NCBI RefSeq assembly: GCF_001561915.1
Contig: NZ_LSKU01000001.1
Span: forward strand, 2,311,724-2,347,688
Length of the DNA: 35,965 nt
From: Tepidibacillus decaturensis
GTDB taxonomy: Bacteria; Bacillota; Bacilli; Tepidibacillales; Tepidibacillaceae
Direction of reading: 5' to 3'
Shown here piece by piece: positions 16,462-24,783 of the stretch. Under the pieces are notes generated by a model. That model saw only the letters and a program-made list of their open reading frames with translations, made no database searches and had not been told where the DNA came from. A program made the translations under genes and the position numbers. Position 1 is the first letter of the stretch, and every line of letters starts with the position of its first letter.

Positions 16462-17814
16462 TCACCGCTGGAAGAGGTCTGTGGTAATAGGTATCCCAGA
16501 TGTTTGAATGCTTTCAAAGCATTTCGGAACAATTCCAGTAGGTTGAAATGAACCAACCACTTTTCCGTTGATGTCCTTACCTTGTTGCTTGTACACAAAA
16601 ATATCCTGCATGGTGATGACATCTCCTTCCATGCCAAGTACCTCTGTAATTTGAGTAATTTTACGACTACCATCCTTTAGCCGGTTTTGTTGGACGATCA
16701 GGTCTATCGCAGATGCAATTTGCTCTCTAATCGCCCGAACAGGTAAATCCATACCAGCCATCAATACCATTGTTTCCAAACGGGATAACATATCCCGTGG
16801 TGTATTGGCATGTCCTGTAGTTAAAGAACCATCATGACCAGTGTTCATCGCTTGTAACATATCCAATGCTTCACCACTTCTGACTTCCCCTACGACAATT
16901 CGATCAGGTCTCATCCGTAAACTGTTTTTTACGAGATCCCTCATCGTAATCGCACCTTTTCCTTCGATATTAGGGGGACGTGTTTCAAGTGTAATGACAT
17001 GGTCTTGTCGCAATTGAAGTTCTGCTGCATCCTCGATGGTTACAATTCTTTCATCAGCTGGGATAAAGGAAGACAACACATTTAACGTCGTGGTTTTACC
17101 ACTACCCGTTCCTCCCGAGACCACAATATTTAGCCTTGCCTTTACTGCAGCTTCAAGAAATCTAGCCATCGGCTCAGTTAATGTACCAAATCCAATTAAG
17201 TCTTCAATTTGAAAAGGATCCTTAGCAAACTTACGAATCGTGATACTTGGCCCTTTAATTGCCAGAGGTGGGATAATTGCATTGACCCTTGATCCATCTG
17301 GTAATCTAGCATCAACCATCGGTGAACTTTCATCAATTCTTCTACCTAAGGGAGAAACGATTTTCTCGATGATTCGCATCACATGGGCATCATCTCGAAA
17401 TTGAACAGGTACCCGTTCAAGTCTCCCTTTTCGCTCTACATAGACTTGTTTAGCATGATTGACCATAATTTCAGAAACTTCATCATCGTGTAATAAAGGA
17501 TCAATCGGGCCAAATCCCTTCATTTCAGCAATCATCTCTTGACAGATGGTCTCCCGTTGTTGCCTTGTTAATGGTTCTTCCGATTCTTGCAAAATTTTTT
17601 CGATCAGCTGTTTAATTTTATCCCACTCTTCTGTAGATGAATCATCATCTAATGATTCCTTCCCAAATTCCTCCAAAATTTTTTGATGGATCGTTGATTT
17701 TAATTCTGCATAAGGATCCTCTTGGAGAATAACTTCTGAAGTGGAATGCTGTTTTTTTAGTTGCTGAATACCATCCTTTCGTTGTTCACCTTGAAGTCGT
17801 TGTAAAAGTGACAT
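16462..17814 (-). CDS. cpaF: Tad pilus assembly ATPase CpaF/TadA
   Basis: 450 residues. Secretion ATPase (GSPII_E/VirB11 class) that drives extension and perhaps retraction of Flp pili. Walker A VSGGTGSGKTTT, Asp box IVTIEDAAELQL, Walker B RPDRIVVGEVRSGEALD and the His box TGHDGSLTTGHANTPRDM are all present, so it should be active. An N-terminal helical region of about 90 residues precedes the catalytic part. Ribosome site AAGGGGG. Lies between the CpaE-like and TadB-like genes. Confidence 0.96.
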   Translation of the reverse strand: MSLLQRLQGEQRKDGIQQLKKQHSTSEVILQEDPYAELKSTIHQKILEEFGKESLDDDSSTEEWDKIKQLIEKILQESEEPLTRQQRETICQEMIAEMKGFGPIDPLLHDDEVSEIMVNHAKQVYVERKGRLERVPVQFRDDAHVMRIIEKIVSPLGRRIDESSPMVDARLPDGSRVNAIIPPLAIKGPSITIRKFAKDPFQIEDLIGFGTLTEPMARFLEAAVKARLNIVVSGGTGSGKTTTLNVLSSFIPADERIVTIEDAAELQLRQDHVITLETRPPNIEGKGAITMRDLVKNSLRMRPDRIVVGEVRSGEALDMLQAMNTGHDGSLTTGHANTPRDMLSRLETMVLMAGMDLPVRAIREQIASAIDLIVQQNRLKDGSRKITQITEVLGMEGDVITMQDIFVYKQQGKDINGKVVGSFQPTGIVPKCFESIQTSGIPITTDLFQR

Positions 17815-17872
17815 CAGCTATCCCCCTTACTTTCCTATTTCCTTTTCCTATATCATTTGACTTGACTCTATT

Positions 17873-19084
17873 CTATGCTCTTTTCCGACTCCATAGAAAC
17901 CGCTTTGTCCATGATTCTGATTTCTGCCTGTCATCCTCTGCAAGAATTTGTTCTATTAATTTACTCATCTGTTTCGCCCATCGACTATTCGGCTTCATCT
18001 CTAATAATGGTTCGCCACGATTAATTGACAAATCCGCATATTTATCTTCTGGTAATAAACTATAGGGCTCCATTCCTAAAGCGGTTTTGATATCCTTAGG
18101 CTTCACCCCTGTATCTAAGTCAGCCCGATTGATAATTAGACGAACACGATCTGTTGGATAATTTAATGTATCCATCACTTCAAGAACAGTACGATTATGC
18201 CTTAATACAGGAACATTTAGTGTATTCACAAGCAAGGTGAAATTGGATTGATCAAGTGCAAGGACTGGATCGGTAATCTGTGCAGGAGTATCAACAATAA
18301 TATAATCATGGGTTTCACGTAAAAGTCTTAAGATCTTTTCAATGTGTTTTCCTGTAATCATTTCACTTTGTTCAGGTTGAATGGGAGCTGGAAGAATACG
18401 AATCCCTGATTTGGTTTCTAATAGATAAGGTAAAAGCGATTCGGCATCAAGTCTATCGATCTCTTGAACGACATGGTAAATCGTTTCTTTCACTTTCAGA
18501 TTAAACATTGCGGCCACATCGCCAAACATCAAATCCAAATCTAAAATCACTACTTTTTTGTGCAATTGATTTAAACCAACGGCCAAATTGGTAGCAATTA
18601 AGCTTTTCCCAACTCCCCCTTTTCCACTAAATACAGTAATGATTTTCGGACTTTGGACATAGCCTTGCCCTAACACCTGGTTAGCGTACACTTGGATATT
18701 TCTCTTTTGGTTCCGCTCATATACCTCTATAATCGACTGAATCAGTTCATCAGGAGAAAAAGGCTTGACCAAAAACTCTTTTGCCCCAGATAACATCGCT
18801 TTGCGAAAATAATCGTGCTCACCCTGAACAGAAATCATAATCACTGATGCAGTGGGGCATTTTAAACTAATTCTTTCTGCAGCTTGAATACCGTCCAAAT
18901 CAGGCATATTGATATCCATTAAAATAATGTCTGGCTTATATTTACATGCCATATCAATTGCTTGAAAACCATTGGCTGCTTCTCCCACAATATCGATTCG
19001 ACTTTCAAAGGATAAGATTTTTCGAATATTTGTCCTTGTATCTTCAGTATCGTCAACGATTAACACACGAATCCAATCTCCCAT
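17873..19084 (-). CDS. cpaE: CpaE/TadZ-like protein: response-regulator receiver plus MinD/ParA ATPase
   Basis: 403 residues. The N-terminal receiver keeps the acidic pocket D11/D12, phospho-acceptor D57 (IILMDINMPD) and K107 in LVKP. It is therefore likely phosphorylatable, unlike many CpaE/TadZ proteins with degenerate receivers. The second half is a MinD/ParA-type ATPase with deviant Walker A GKGGVGKS (154-161) and IVDTPAQI. TadZ/CpaE localises the Tad machine at the membrane. AGGAGG upstream; 12 bases after cpaB. Confidence 0.93.
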   Translation of the reverse strand: MGDWIRVLIVDDTEDTRTNIRKILSFESRIDIVGEAANGFQAIDMACKYKPDIILMDINMPDLDGIQAAERISLKCPTASVIMISVQGEHDYFRKAMLSGAKEFLVKPFSPDELIQSIIEVYERNQKRNIQVYANQVLGQGYVQSPKIITVFSGKGGVGKSLIATNLAVGLNQLHKKVVILDLDLMFGDVAAMFNLKVKETIYHVVQEIDRLDAESLLPYLLETKSGIRILPAPIQPEQSEMITGKHIEKILRLLRETHDYIIVDTPAQITDPVLALDQSNFTLLVNTLNVPVLRHNRTVLEVMDTLNYPTDRVRLIINRADLDTGVKPKDIKTALGMEPYSLLPEDKYADLSINRGEPLLEMKPNSRWAKQMSKLIEQILAEDDRQKSESWTKRFLWSRKRA

Positions 19085-19096
19085 TATTGATTCCTC

Positions 19097-19813
19097 CTAT
19101 GGTGTAAAGATATTGTCCTTCGTCGTTCCTGATGTGGATAGATTGCCAGCATCATTGATGGGTCGAAGCATCAAACGAACACTCGCTTTTTCTTCTGTAA
19201 ATGTGACTTTTTCCGCATCTTTTGGTGTAATGGCAATCGTAATCGTTTGAATCTCTTTCTTTTCTTGGCCTTCAAGATTGTCCGTCTTCTCACCAACCGC
19301 CAAAACTAGCACATTTTGTAGGATCATTTTTGAGATATCTTTTTGTGTTGGATTGGTTTCTGCCGTATACGTTCCGATAATATCCACATAGTCACCAGGC
19401 TCTACCAAGCCACCTATGCCCATCACTGGGTTGTACTGTAGAGTTAACGCACGATATCCCTTAGGAATGGAGTAAGCTAAATGTGCCTTTTGATAGGCTT
19501 CATCTGCTAGTCGTTCATGAACAATGGGTTCATTTACGTAAATCGTTTCTTTTACGACTTGTCCAATTACTTCTTCAGGCTTGATATAACTAGATGAAGG
19601 GATTGTACTCGTTTTTAACGCTTTTAACTCGATCATCTCTTCTGTAATCTTCGTTTTTGGTTGAATCGTAACCTTTGCAACGACTACCTTTTTCGTAGGT
19701 TCAATTTGTTGGCTAACCGCTTCTACTTTTGCTAGATACAGATAGACTAAGCCTGTGGCAATGATTCCCATAATTAAAGCGATTAGTAATAATTTGCGGT
19801 TTGTGACTTCCAT
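19097..19813 (-). CDS. cpaB: Flp pilus assembly protein CpaB/RcpC
   Basis: 238 residues. Single N-terminal membrane anchor (LLLIALIMGIIATGLVYLYL), then an SAF domain (VVVAKVTIQPKTKITEEMIE) and the RcpC/CpaB region VMGIGGLVEPGDYVDIIGTY. Expected in the cell envelope, where CpaB-type proteins help the pilus through. No secretin gene follows, as fits a Gram-positive. Ribosome site AGGGGAG. Confidence 0.93.
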   Translation of the reverse strand: MEVTNRKLLLIALIMGIIATGLVYLYLAKVEAVSQQIEPTKKVVVAKVTIQPKTKITEEMIELKALKTSTIPSSSYIKPEEVIGQVVKETIYVNEPIVHERLADEAYQKAHLAYSIPKGYRALTLQYNPVMGIGGLVEPGDYVDIIGTYTAETNPTQKDISKMILQNVLVLAVGEKTDNLEGQEKKEIQTITIAITPKDAEKVTFTEEKASVRLMLRPINDAGNLSTSGTTKDNIFTP

Positions 19814-19828
19814 TGTTTTCTCCCCTAA

Positions 19829-20725
19829 CTATCTCACTAATTTTACGGCGTATAAACCAAATTGATTTTCACCAGAACTAATCCAATCCCCTGAATAAAG
19901 CGTTTTGATAAAACGTCCGGTAATCCGTGACTCATTCCCATTTCCCGTAAATCCTTCTAAGTAAAAAGCTGCAAAACCAACAATGGTCACTTCGTTTCTA
20001 CCATTAACATCGAGACTATCAATCACAGGTAAATAGAGAATCCGGTTGCAATCTCTTGGTGCCGTTTGATAATCCTCACATAAGTCGTTTCCAGCCTCTG
20101 ACTCCATTCGGTCTTCAATCCCTTTTCTAGTTGGGCCAGACATATTACCTGTCTCAGTTGGAATCTTCATACCAATCTCTAATTTTCCTTGATAGCCATT
20201 TTTTAAATTTTGTAGGTAATTAGATGCCCCTGTTCCTCCTAAGGCTAATGCTCCAAAATTACCATTGGTTGCTTCAGTCGGGTCATATTTTAAAGTGTAT
20301 AACTCACCATAATGAAAGGATTGCTGAACGACTCCTAGAGGAACAAAGCCGTAGCCACCTGAAACTTGCTTGATTTGCGCGGTGGAAGAAGCGGTAATCG
20401 TCTTTTCCTTAAAACCGATCGCTTTAGCAAAGAAGAAAGGAACGGTTCTTTTACCCTTCACAGTGACTTGATTCTGCTCAAGGTCAATGATCACTTCTGG
20501 TTGATTTACCCCATTATCATTGGCATATTGTATTGCTATAGCTTTCGCCTGATCTGGATCTTTAACCAGCTCTTGTACACCTGCAAGGGCTGCAGCATCT
20601 AGTGCATCCCCTAATCTTTGGTTTTCAATCATGAGATAGCCGATATCTACGACTAAGGCTGCCATGGCTAATAAAATGGTCATAAATAATAACAAAAGAA
20701 CAGCAACACTACCTCTTTCATTCAA
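19829..20725 (-). CDS. TadG-like protein (Flp pilus-associated, membrane anchored)
   Basis: 298 residues. N-terminus NERGSVAVLLLLFMTILLAM is a type IV-like anchor (TadE/TadG N-terminal region), followed by DIGYLMIENQRLGDALDAAA, a mark of putative Flp pilus-assembly TadG proteins. The rest is an exported beta-rich part with C-terminal ENQFGLYAVKLVR. The best start is TTG 20725 with GGTGATG upstream, overlapping the TadE-like stop by 8 bases; no ATG lies close. No von Willebrand domain is evident, so it is shorter than classical TadG. Confidence 0.85.
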   Translation of the reverse strand: MNERGSVAVLLLLFMTILLAMAALVVDIGYLMIENQRLGDALDAAALAGVQELVKDPDQAKAIAIQYANDNGVNQPEVIIDLEQNQVTVKGKRTVPFFFAKAIGFKEKTITASSTAQIKQVSGGYGFVPLGVVQQSFHYGELYTLKYDPTEATNGNFGALALGGTGASNYLQNLKNGYQGKLEIGMKIPTETGNMSGPTRKGIEDRMESEAGNDLCEDYQTAPRDCNRILYLPVIDSLDVNGRNEVTIVGFAAFYLEGFTGNGNESRITGRFIKTLYSGDWISSGENQFGLYAVKLVR

Positions 20726-21125
20726 TTCGCATCACCGTCTTAGCCGTAATAGGAAAAGGATTAGGTAATATATTTCTCCATAATGGGGCAAGCAGTGGAA
20801 CTTTGTAATCAATGACCACTGAGATTCGTTCTCCCCGTTCTCTTGAAGATGGAGAAGGGGAAATACTTAAGGAAAGATTATTTTGGTCTAAAACCTCTGT
20901 TTTTTGCTCGACAATTTGGGTGATCTCTTGGTCTGTAGCCCAAACAGATCCATTCCTTGCACCGTCTCTTGTTGCGTTTTGGATCACCAAATAGGAAAAA
21001 AAGATATGGCCAAACTCTAGTATTCCTAATAGAAGAAGCAATAGAATAGGAAAAACCAGCGCAAACTCTACCATTGCTTGTCCTTCTTCTTTTCGTTTAA
21101 ACCATTTATAGAATGGATCTTTCAT
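20718..21125 (-). CDS. TadE-like pseudopilin
   Basis: About 135 residues from ATG 21125, which has AAGGGAG upstream; an ATG at 21149 has no site. The class IV prepilin-like motif is EEGQAMVEFALVFPILLLLL, with expected processing after the Gly before QAMVEF, followed by GILEFGHIFFSYLVIQNA and the ARDGAR-like stretch of TadE. Minor pilin or pseudopilin of the Flp system. Its stop overlaps the TadG-like start. The peptidase needed for cleavage is not encoded in this window. Confidence 0.9.
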   Translation of the reverse strand: MKDPFYKWFKRKEEGQAMVEFALVFPILLLLLLGILEFGHIFFSYLVIQNATRDGARNGSVWATDQEITQIVEQKTEVLDQNNLSLSISPSPSSRERGERISVVIDYKVPLLAPLWRNILPNPFPITAKTVMRIE

Positions 21126-21234
21126 AGAATTTGACTCCCTTCGAAGCATATTCCGATCACTTTTTGCGGAGCACTATAATAGTTCAAGTATAACTTCGCT
21201 AATTGCTTTAATGAAGTTAAACTTTATTATGCGG

Positions 21235-21266
21235 AAGAAAAGAAAGCCCTACTCGTAGAAGTAGGA
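21235..21266 (-). terminator. hairpin downstream of the Flp pilin gene
   Basis: Minus-strand arms CCTACT/AGTAGG with a six-base loop, then GCTTTCTTTTCTT. It lies in the 178-bp gap between the pilin and the TadE-like gene. Probably a leaky terminator or mRNA 3' stabiliser that lets pilin be made in excess over the assembly proteins. Confidence 0.65.
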
Positions 21267-21303
21267 CCTTAAGGGTTGATAAGGATATTTCATTAGAGCT
21301 TTA

Positions 21304-21537
21304 TTATGGTGCAGTTGTGCCACCTGAAGTACTACTAACATCACCTGCTACTTTGTTAAATAAATCTTTTAGATTACCTCCCATAGTAGTAAGTGCAACA
21401 ATGACTACCACTGCAATTAAAGCAATAATCAATCCGTATTCTACCATTCCTTGTCCTTTTTCATTTTGCAGTGCTTCCTTTATGTTTCTTTTCACGTGAT
21501 GTTGTTTCACCCAAAGCTTCATTAAAGCATTTTTCAT
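21304..21537 (-). CDS. flp: Flp-type pilin
   Basis: 77 residues. Major pilin of the Tad system. A 29-residue charged leader ends in EKGQG, then MVEYGLIIALIAVVVIVALT, the standard Flp class IVb motif; processing is expected after the first Gly of GQGMVEYG. Short Ser/Thr/Gly-rich tail. Start ATG with GGGAGG upstream. First gene of the Tad set, followed by a partial terminator, as fits a highly expressed subunit. Confidence 0.95.
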   Translation of the reverse strand: MKNALMKLWVKQHHVKRNIKEALQNEKGQGMVEYGLIIALIAVVVIVALTTMGGNLKDLFNKVAGDVSSTSGGTTAP

Positions 21538-21867
21538 TTTACTTCCTCCCTATCGAAATTGATTTACTTAAGAGCTTGTCCAGTTTGATTACTTATTCCC
21601 ATTATATCGGTACAAACAAGATCAATCATCCAACTGAATGCCTGTTTTTGGATAGTCCGATTCTCATTATTTTGTTAATTGATCATCAATTGTTCACTAT
21701 TCCAGTGTTTAGGTACTAGGCTATTTATCCTGTCAAACCTTTTATATGTTGAAATAAGGCTTTTTGTTACCTTAGACATAGGTACAAAATAGGCCCACAA
21801 ATCGGCATTTCCCTGAAAAGCTATTTTCGATTACTTTTGTGGGATCCCATTGAAAACAATCTTTTTC
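21538..21867 (-). other. 330-bp gene-free leader region before the Flp pilin
   Basis: No credible gene on either strand. In transcript sense it holds: a long imperfect hairpin (CCCACA near 21842 with TGTGGG near 21794, inner arms AATCG/CGATT and GAAAA/TTTTC); a palindrome AATTGAT-C-ATCAATT (21677-21691); and TATAAT (21606-21601) about 65 bases before the pilin start. TATAAT lacks a good -35 box, and it overlaps ACCGATAT, close to a sigma-D -10 but without TAAA. Likely pilin promoter and regulatory zone; no known riboswitch class recognised. Confidence 0.5.
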
Positions 21868-22278
21868 TCAACTAAGTAGAGATTTTTCTGAGGCTTTGTC
21901 ACAGGTGGAGGAAGTGGTTAAATCAATCACGACAGGATTCTCTCCTGTTTCCTTACTTTTTGTTACCATCTCAAGTAAACAAAGCGCCACGTCTTCCTCA
22001 GGTTGAAGATCTACAATCTCAATCTTCGTTGATAAGGATAGATGGTATAAAATAATCAATGTATCATCAGTAGAACCAAGATCAAGAATCGTAAAACGTC
22101 TGATTCTCCCCTTTAACCATCCCGATAAGGAAATCGATCGGATGACCCACTCTATCGTCATTTGATTGTTTTTTACCACAATAAAATAATGATCGACACT
22201 GTTTTTATTTTTATTTCTGTTAAATTCAATGATCATCACACTTACCATCAATAAAGTGGCTAAAAATAAGAAAAGCAT
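21868..22278 (-). CDS. small membrane-anchored protein with a glycosyltransferase-like motif
   Basis: 136 residues. One N-terminal membrane segment (MLFLFLATLLMVSVMIIEF), then a soluble part with FTILDLGSTDDTLIILYHL, which resembles the GT-A strand-turn DxGSxDxT of family 2 glycosyltransferases. The protein is too short for a working GT2 and lacks a clear DxD site. In the 22279-22348 gap it follows degU and precedes the pilin leader. Role unknown; possibly a relic or a binding-only module. AGGAGG lies just before the ATG. Confidence 0.6.
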   Translation of the reverse strand: MLFLFLATLLMVSVMIIEFNRNKNKNSVDHYFIVVKNNQMTIEWVIRSISLSGWLKGRIRRFTILDLGSTDDTLIILYHLSLSTKIEIVDLQPEEDVALCLLEMVTKSKETGENPVVIDLTTSSTCDKASEKSLLS

Positions 22279-22348
22279 GATGACACCTCCTTAATAGAGT
22301 ATATGCCATCATGCCAAACCTAGTGAATTTTCCATGAAATTGTGCAGA

Positions 22349-23062
22349 TTAAGAAAGAATAACCCAGCCATTTTTAATCCCTGCAATCACTGCTTGTGTC
22401 CGGTCTGTACATTCCATCTTTTGCAAAATACTACTTACATGATTTTTAACCGTTTTTTCACTGATAAATAGCTTTTCACCAATCACACGATTGCTATTTC
22501 CCTCAGCCATTAATTGTAATACTTCCAATTCCCGTTTGGTTAATAACATACGCCAATCGGGCATCTTTTCCATGATGGGTTCTGGATGGGAAAGAGGGTG
22601 GAAGCCATCTGTTTGTTCCTTTACACTTAATCTGCGATATTCTTCAATCACTTTTCCTGTTACTTGGGGATGTATATATGCACTACCATCGGCAACAGCA
22701 CGAATCGCCTCGATCAATGCTTCTGCTTCCATATCTTTTAGTAAATATCCTGACGCTCCCGAACGTAACGTTTCAAACACATAGCCTTCATCATCATGAA
22801 TGGATAGAATCAAAATCTTTGCATTGGGGTATTTTTCTTTAATCCTTTTTGTCGCCTCTACGCCACTCATATTAGGCATATTGATGTCCATGAGAATCAC
22901 GTCAGGAAGGATTTCATCGTATTGGTTTAAAATACTCTCCCCATCAGAACATTCGGAAATAACTTCCATGTCCTCTTCTAAATTAATAATTCGTTTGACC
23001 CCTTCACGGAATAATTTGTGGTCATCCGCAATCAAAATATTAATTTTCGTTTTCTGATCCAT
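22349..23062 (-). CDS. degU: response regulator DegU
   Basis: 237 residues. NarL-type regulator: receiver with D13/D14, phospho-acceptor D59 (VILMDINMPNMSGVEATK) and the SIHDDEGYV loop, then a LuxR-type helix-turn-helix with LTKRELEVLQLMAEG and FISEKTVKNHVSSILQKM. It agrees over its length with B. subtilis DegU, including ending IKNGWV. Controls motility, exoenzymes and competence in that species. Overlaps the end of degS by 23 bases. Confidence 0.97.
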   Translation of the reverse strand: MDQKTKINILIADDHKLFREGVKRIINLEEDMEVISECSDGESILNQYDEILPDVILMDINMPNMSGVEATKRIKEKYPNAKILILSIHDDEGYVFETLRSGASGYLLKDMEAEALIEAIRAVADGSAYIHPQVTGKVIEEYRRLSVKEQTDGFHPLSHPEPIMEKMPDWRMLLTKRELEVLQLMAEGNSNRVIGEKLFISEKTVKNHVSSILQKMECTDRTQAVIAGIKNGWVILS

Positions 23063-24224
23063 CGCTTATTTCCCCACTTTCATTTACTGGAACTCTTATC
23101 TTTATTGTTGTCCCTTTATTCTTTATGGATTGAATCTCAAGATCACCCTCTAAAAGATCAACCCTCTCCTTCATTCCCATCAGGCCGAAATGACCCTCTT
23201 TTTGTTTTTCCTGTTCCTCTTCATCAAAGCCAATTCCATTATCTTTTACAGAAACCTCAATTTGTCCAGATTGAAATTCAACTTTGACTACTGCTTTTGT
23301 AGCTTGTGCGTGTTTTACCACATTATTTAAAGCTTCCTGAACCAAACGGAAAATCGCAACCTCCATTCCTGAAGGCAATCTTCGCTCTCTACCTGCAAGA
23401 CTAAGATCGATGTCCAAATTGTCTCTCTTTGCCATTTCTTGAATATATTTTCGCAGCGTAGGAAAAAGCCCTAAATCATCTAAAGCCATTGGTCTTAAAT
23501 CAAAAATAATTTTACGAACATCTGCCAAACTTTGCCTTACCATAAATTTCAGGTCTTTTAATTCCTGTATTGCCTGATCCATCTGCTTCACATTCATGAA
23601 TCGTTCAGCAATCTCCGTTCGCAAGACGACATTAGCCATTGACTGAGCAGGACCATCATGGATCTCCCTTGCCACCCGTTTTCGTTCTTCTTCTTGAGCT
23701 TGAATGATTTTCAAACCAAACATTTGCTTATATTGTGCAGACTCTACCGCTTCGGACATTTTAATAATATCCCCAGTCAAATAATCTGAAACAACGCCTA
23801 TTTGTGTGGCCACTACCTCAGCTCGCTCAATCGTCACATTAATATTTTTTAAACGCATTTGTAATTCATTTCTTAGTATCTTAAGATTTGCTTCTCGTTC
23901 CCTTGCCATTAATAAATCAATTTGTAGCTGATTTGCTTCTTCATATGCTTTTTGTATGTCAGATTCTGTATATAATTTAAAATTACGACTCACATCTGCT
24001 AAATTAGTCCTTGCCCTACGATACCTTGCCTCTAATTGATCTACCTCATCTATCACCTTTTTTGTTTCTTCCCGTAAAGCCTCTAGCTTTCGTAACAAAT
24101 TTTCCTTTTCTGAACGAGCATCTTCGGCAATTTCGAAAATTTGTTCCTTACTTTGATCAATCGCTCTAATTGTTTTATGTAAGATTTCTTCAAGCTTATA
24201 ACCGTCAAGTTTTGATGATTTCAA
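23040..24224 (-). CDS. degS: sensor histidine kinase DegS
   Basis: 394 residues, cytoplasmic, without membrane segments. A long N-terminal coiled coil (about 20-150) of DegS sensor type, then the HisKA_3 dimerisation domain with H189 in RVAREIHDGPAQSMANVV, and a HATPase domain with QEALNNVVKHAQAT, VKDNGIGFD and GLMGMKERVDLLEG. Start is TTG 24224, nine bases after GAGGTG; no closer ATG. Partner of DegU in the same transcript. Confidence 0.96.
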   Translation of the reverse strand: MKSSKLDGYKLEEILHKTIRAIDQSKEQIFEIAEDARSEKENLLRKLEALREETKKVIDEVDQLEARYRRARTNLADVSRNFKLYTESDIQKAYEEANQLQIDLLMAREREANLKILRNELQMRLKNINVTIERAEVVATQIGVVSDYLTGDIIKMSEAVESAQYKQMFGLKIIQAQEEERKRVAREIHDGPAQSMANVVLRTEIAERFMNVKQMDQAIQELKDLKFMVRQSLADVRKIIFDLRPMALDDLGLFPTLRKYIQEMAKRDNLDIDLSLAGRERRLPSGMEVAIFRLVQEALNNVVKHAQATKAVVKVEFQSGQIEVSVKDNGIGFDEEEQEKQKEGHFGLMGMKERVDLLEGDLEIQSIKNKGTTIKIRVPVNESGEISDGSENEN

Positions 24225-24421
24225 TGAATGTCACACCTCATCATAGGCTGGTTTGTTCTTATTTTAACATAATTTGTCATCCTTCACGTCCGCTATCTGT
24301 ACTATTACGTTAAAAACAAATAGGACTTTAGGACTATTTATCGCTTTTCTAAAGCAAACAGAAATTCAATCCTATTCTATAACTTCCTTGCCAAATTGAA
24401 TAATGGTAAATATGACCAATT

Positions 24422-24460
24422 AAAAAAGGTTTGTATATACTTATGGAATATACAAACCCT
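24422..24460 (-). terminator. terminator after the ribbon-helix-helix gene
   Basis: Arms GGTTTGTATAT/ATATACAAACC with a short loop, followed on the minus strand by six T. Lies 25 bases past the stop of the small gene and before degS, so degSU must start from its own promoter in 24225-24421. Confidence 0.8.
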
Positions 24461-24484
24461 CACTACTAGCCATAATACTTTTTG

Positions 24485-24661
24485 TTAAATGACACGAATC
24501 TTAGGAACTACTTTTTCTAAGATTTCTGTAATCACAGCACTTCGATTGGTCTTACTTTCTTCTGCAATTTGATCTAGTTTTTCAATCATGGCTGGATCTA
24601 AACGGATACTAATGATTTGTTTGGGTGGTGTTTTTTCAGGCTTCTTATTAATCACGATCAC
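24485..24661 (-). CDS. small ribbon-helix-helix (CopG/Arc-like) DNA-binding protein
   Basis: 58 residues, starting with GTG 24661, eight bases after AGGAGGG. Sequence pattern: a short lysine/proline-rich head, the DNA-contacting strand KQIISIRLDP, then helix MIEKLDQIAEES and helix SAVITEILEKVV, the typical RHH layout. A dimeric repressor or antitoxin by fold. No toxin-like partner lies next to it. It has its own terminator, so it is probably a free-standing regulator. Target unknown. Confidence 0.8.
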   Translation of the reverse strand: MIVINKKPEKTPPKQIISIRLDPAMIEKLDQIAEESKTNRSAVITEILEKVVPKIRVI

Positions 24662-24783
24662 GACAAAGTCCCTCCTAACATATATACATTCTTATCCTGT
24701 ATTTTATATGTATCACGTTAAAAATACTGTCGTAATCCGCCTTAGAAAAACCACTATTTTTGTCGAAAAAAGTTTAATCATCG

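Noticed and set aside
24301-24421. Possible promoter for degS or a small RNA in the degS upstream region
   Set aside because: No -35/-10 pair of acceptable match was found by eye; nothing else could be supported.
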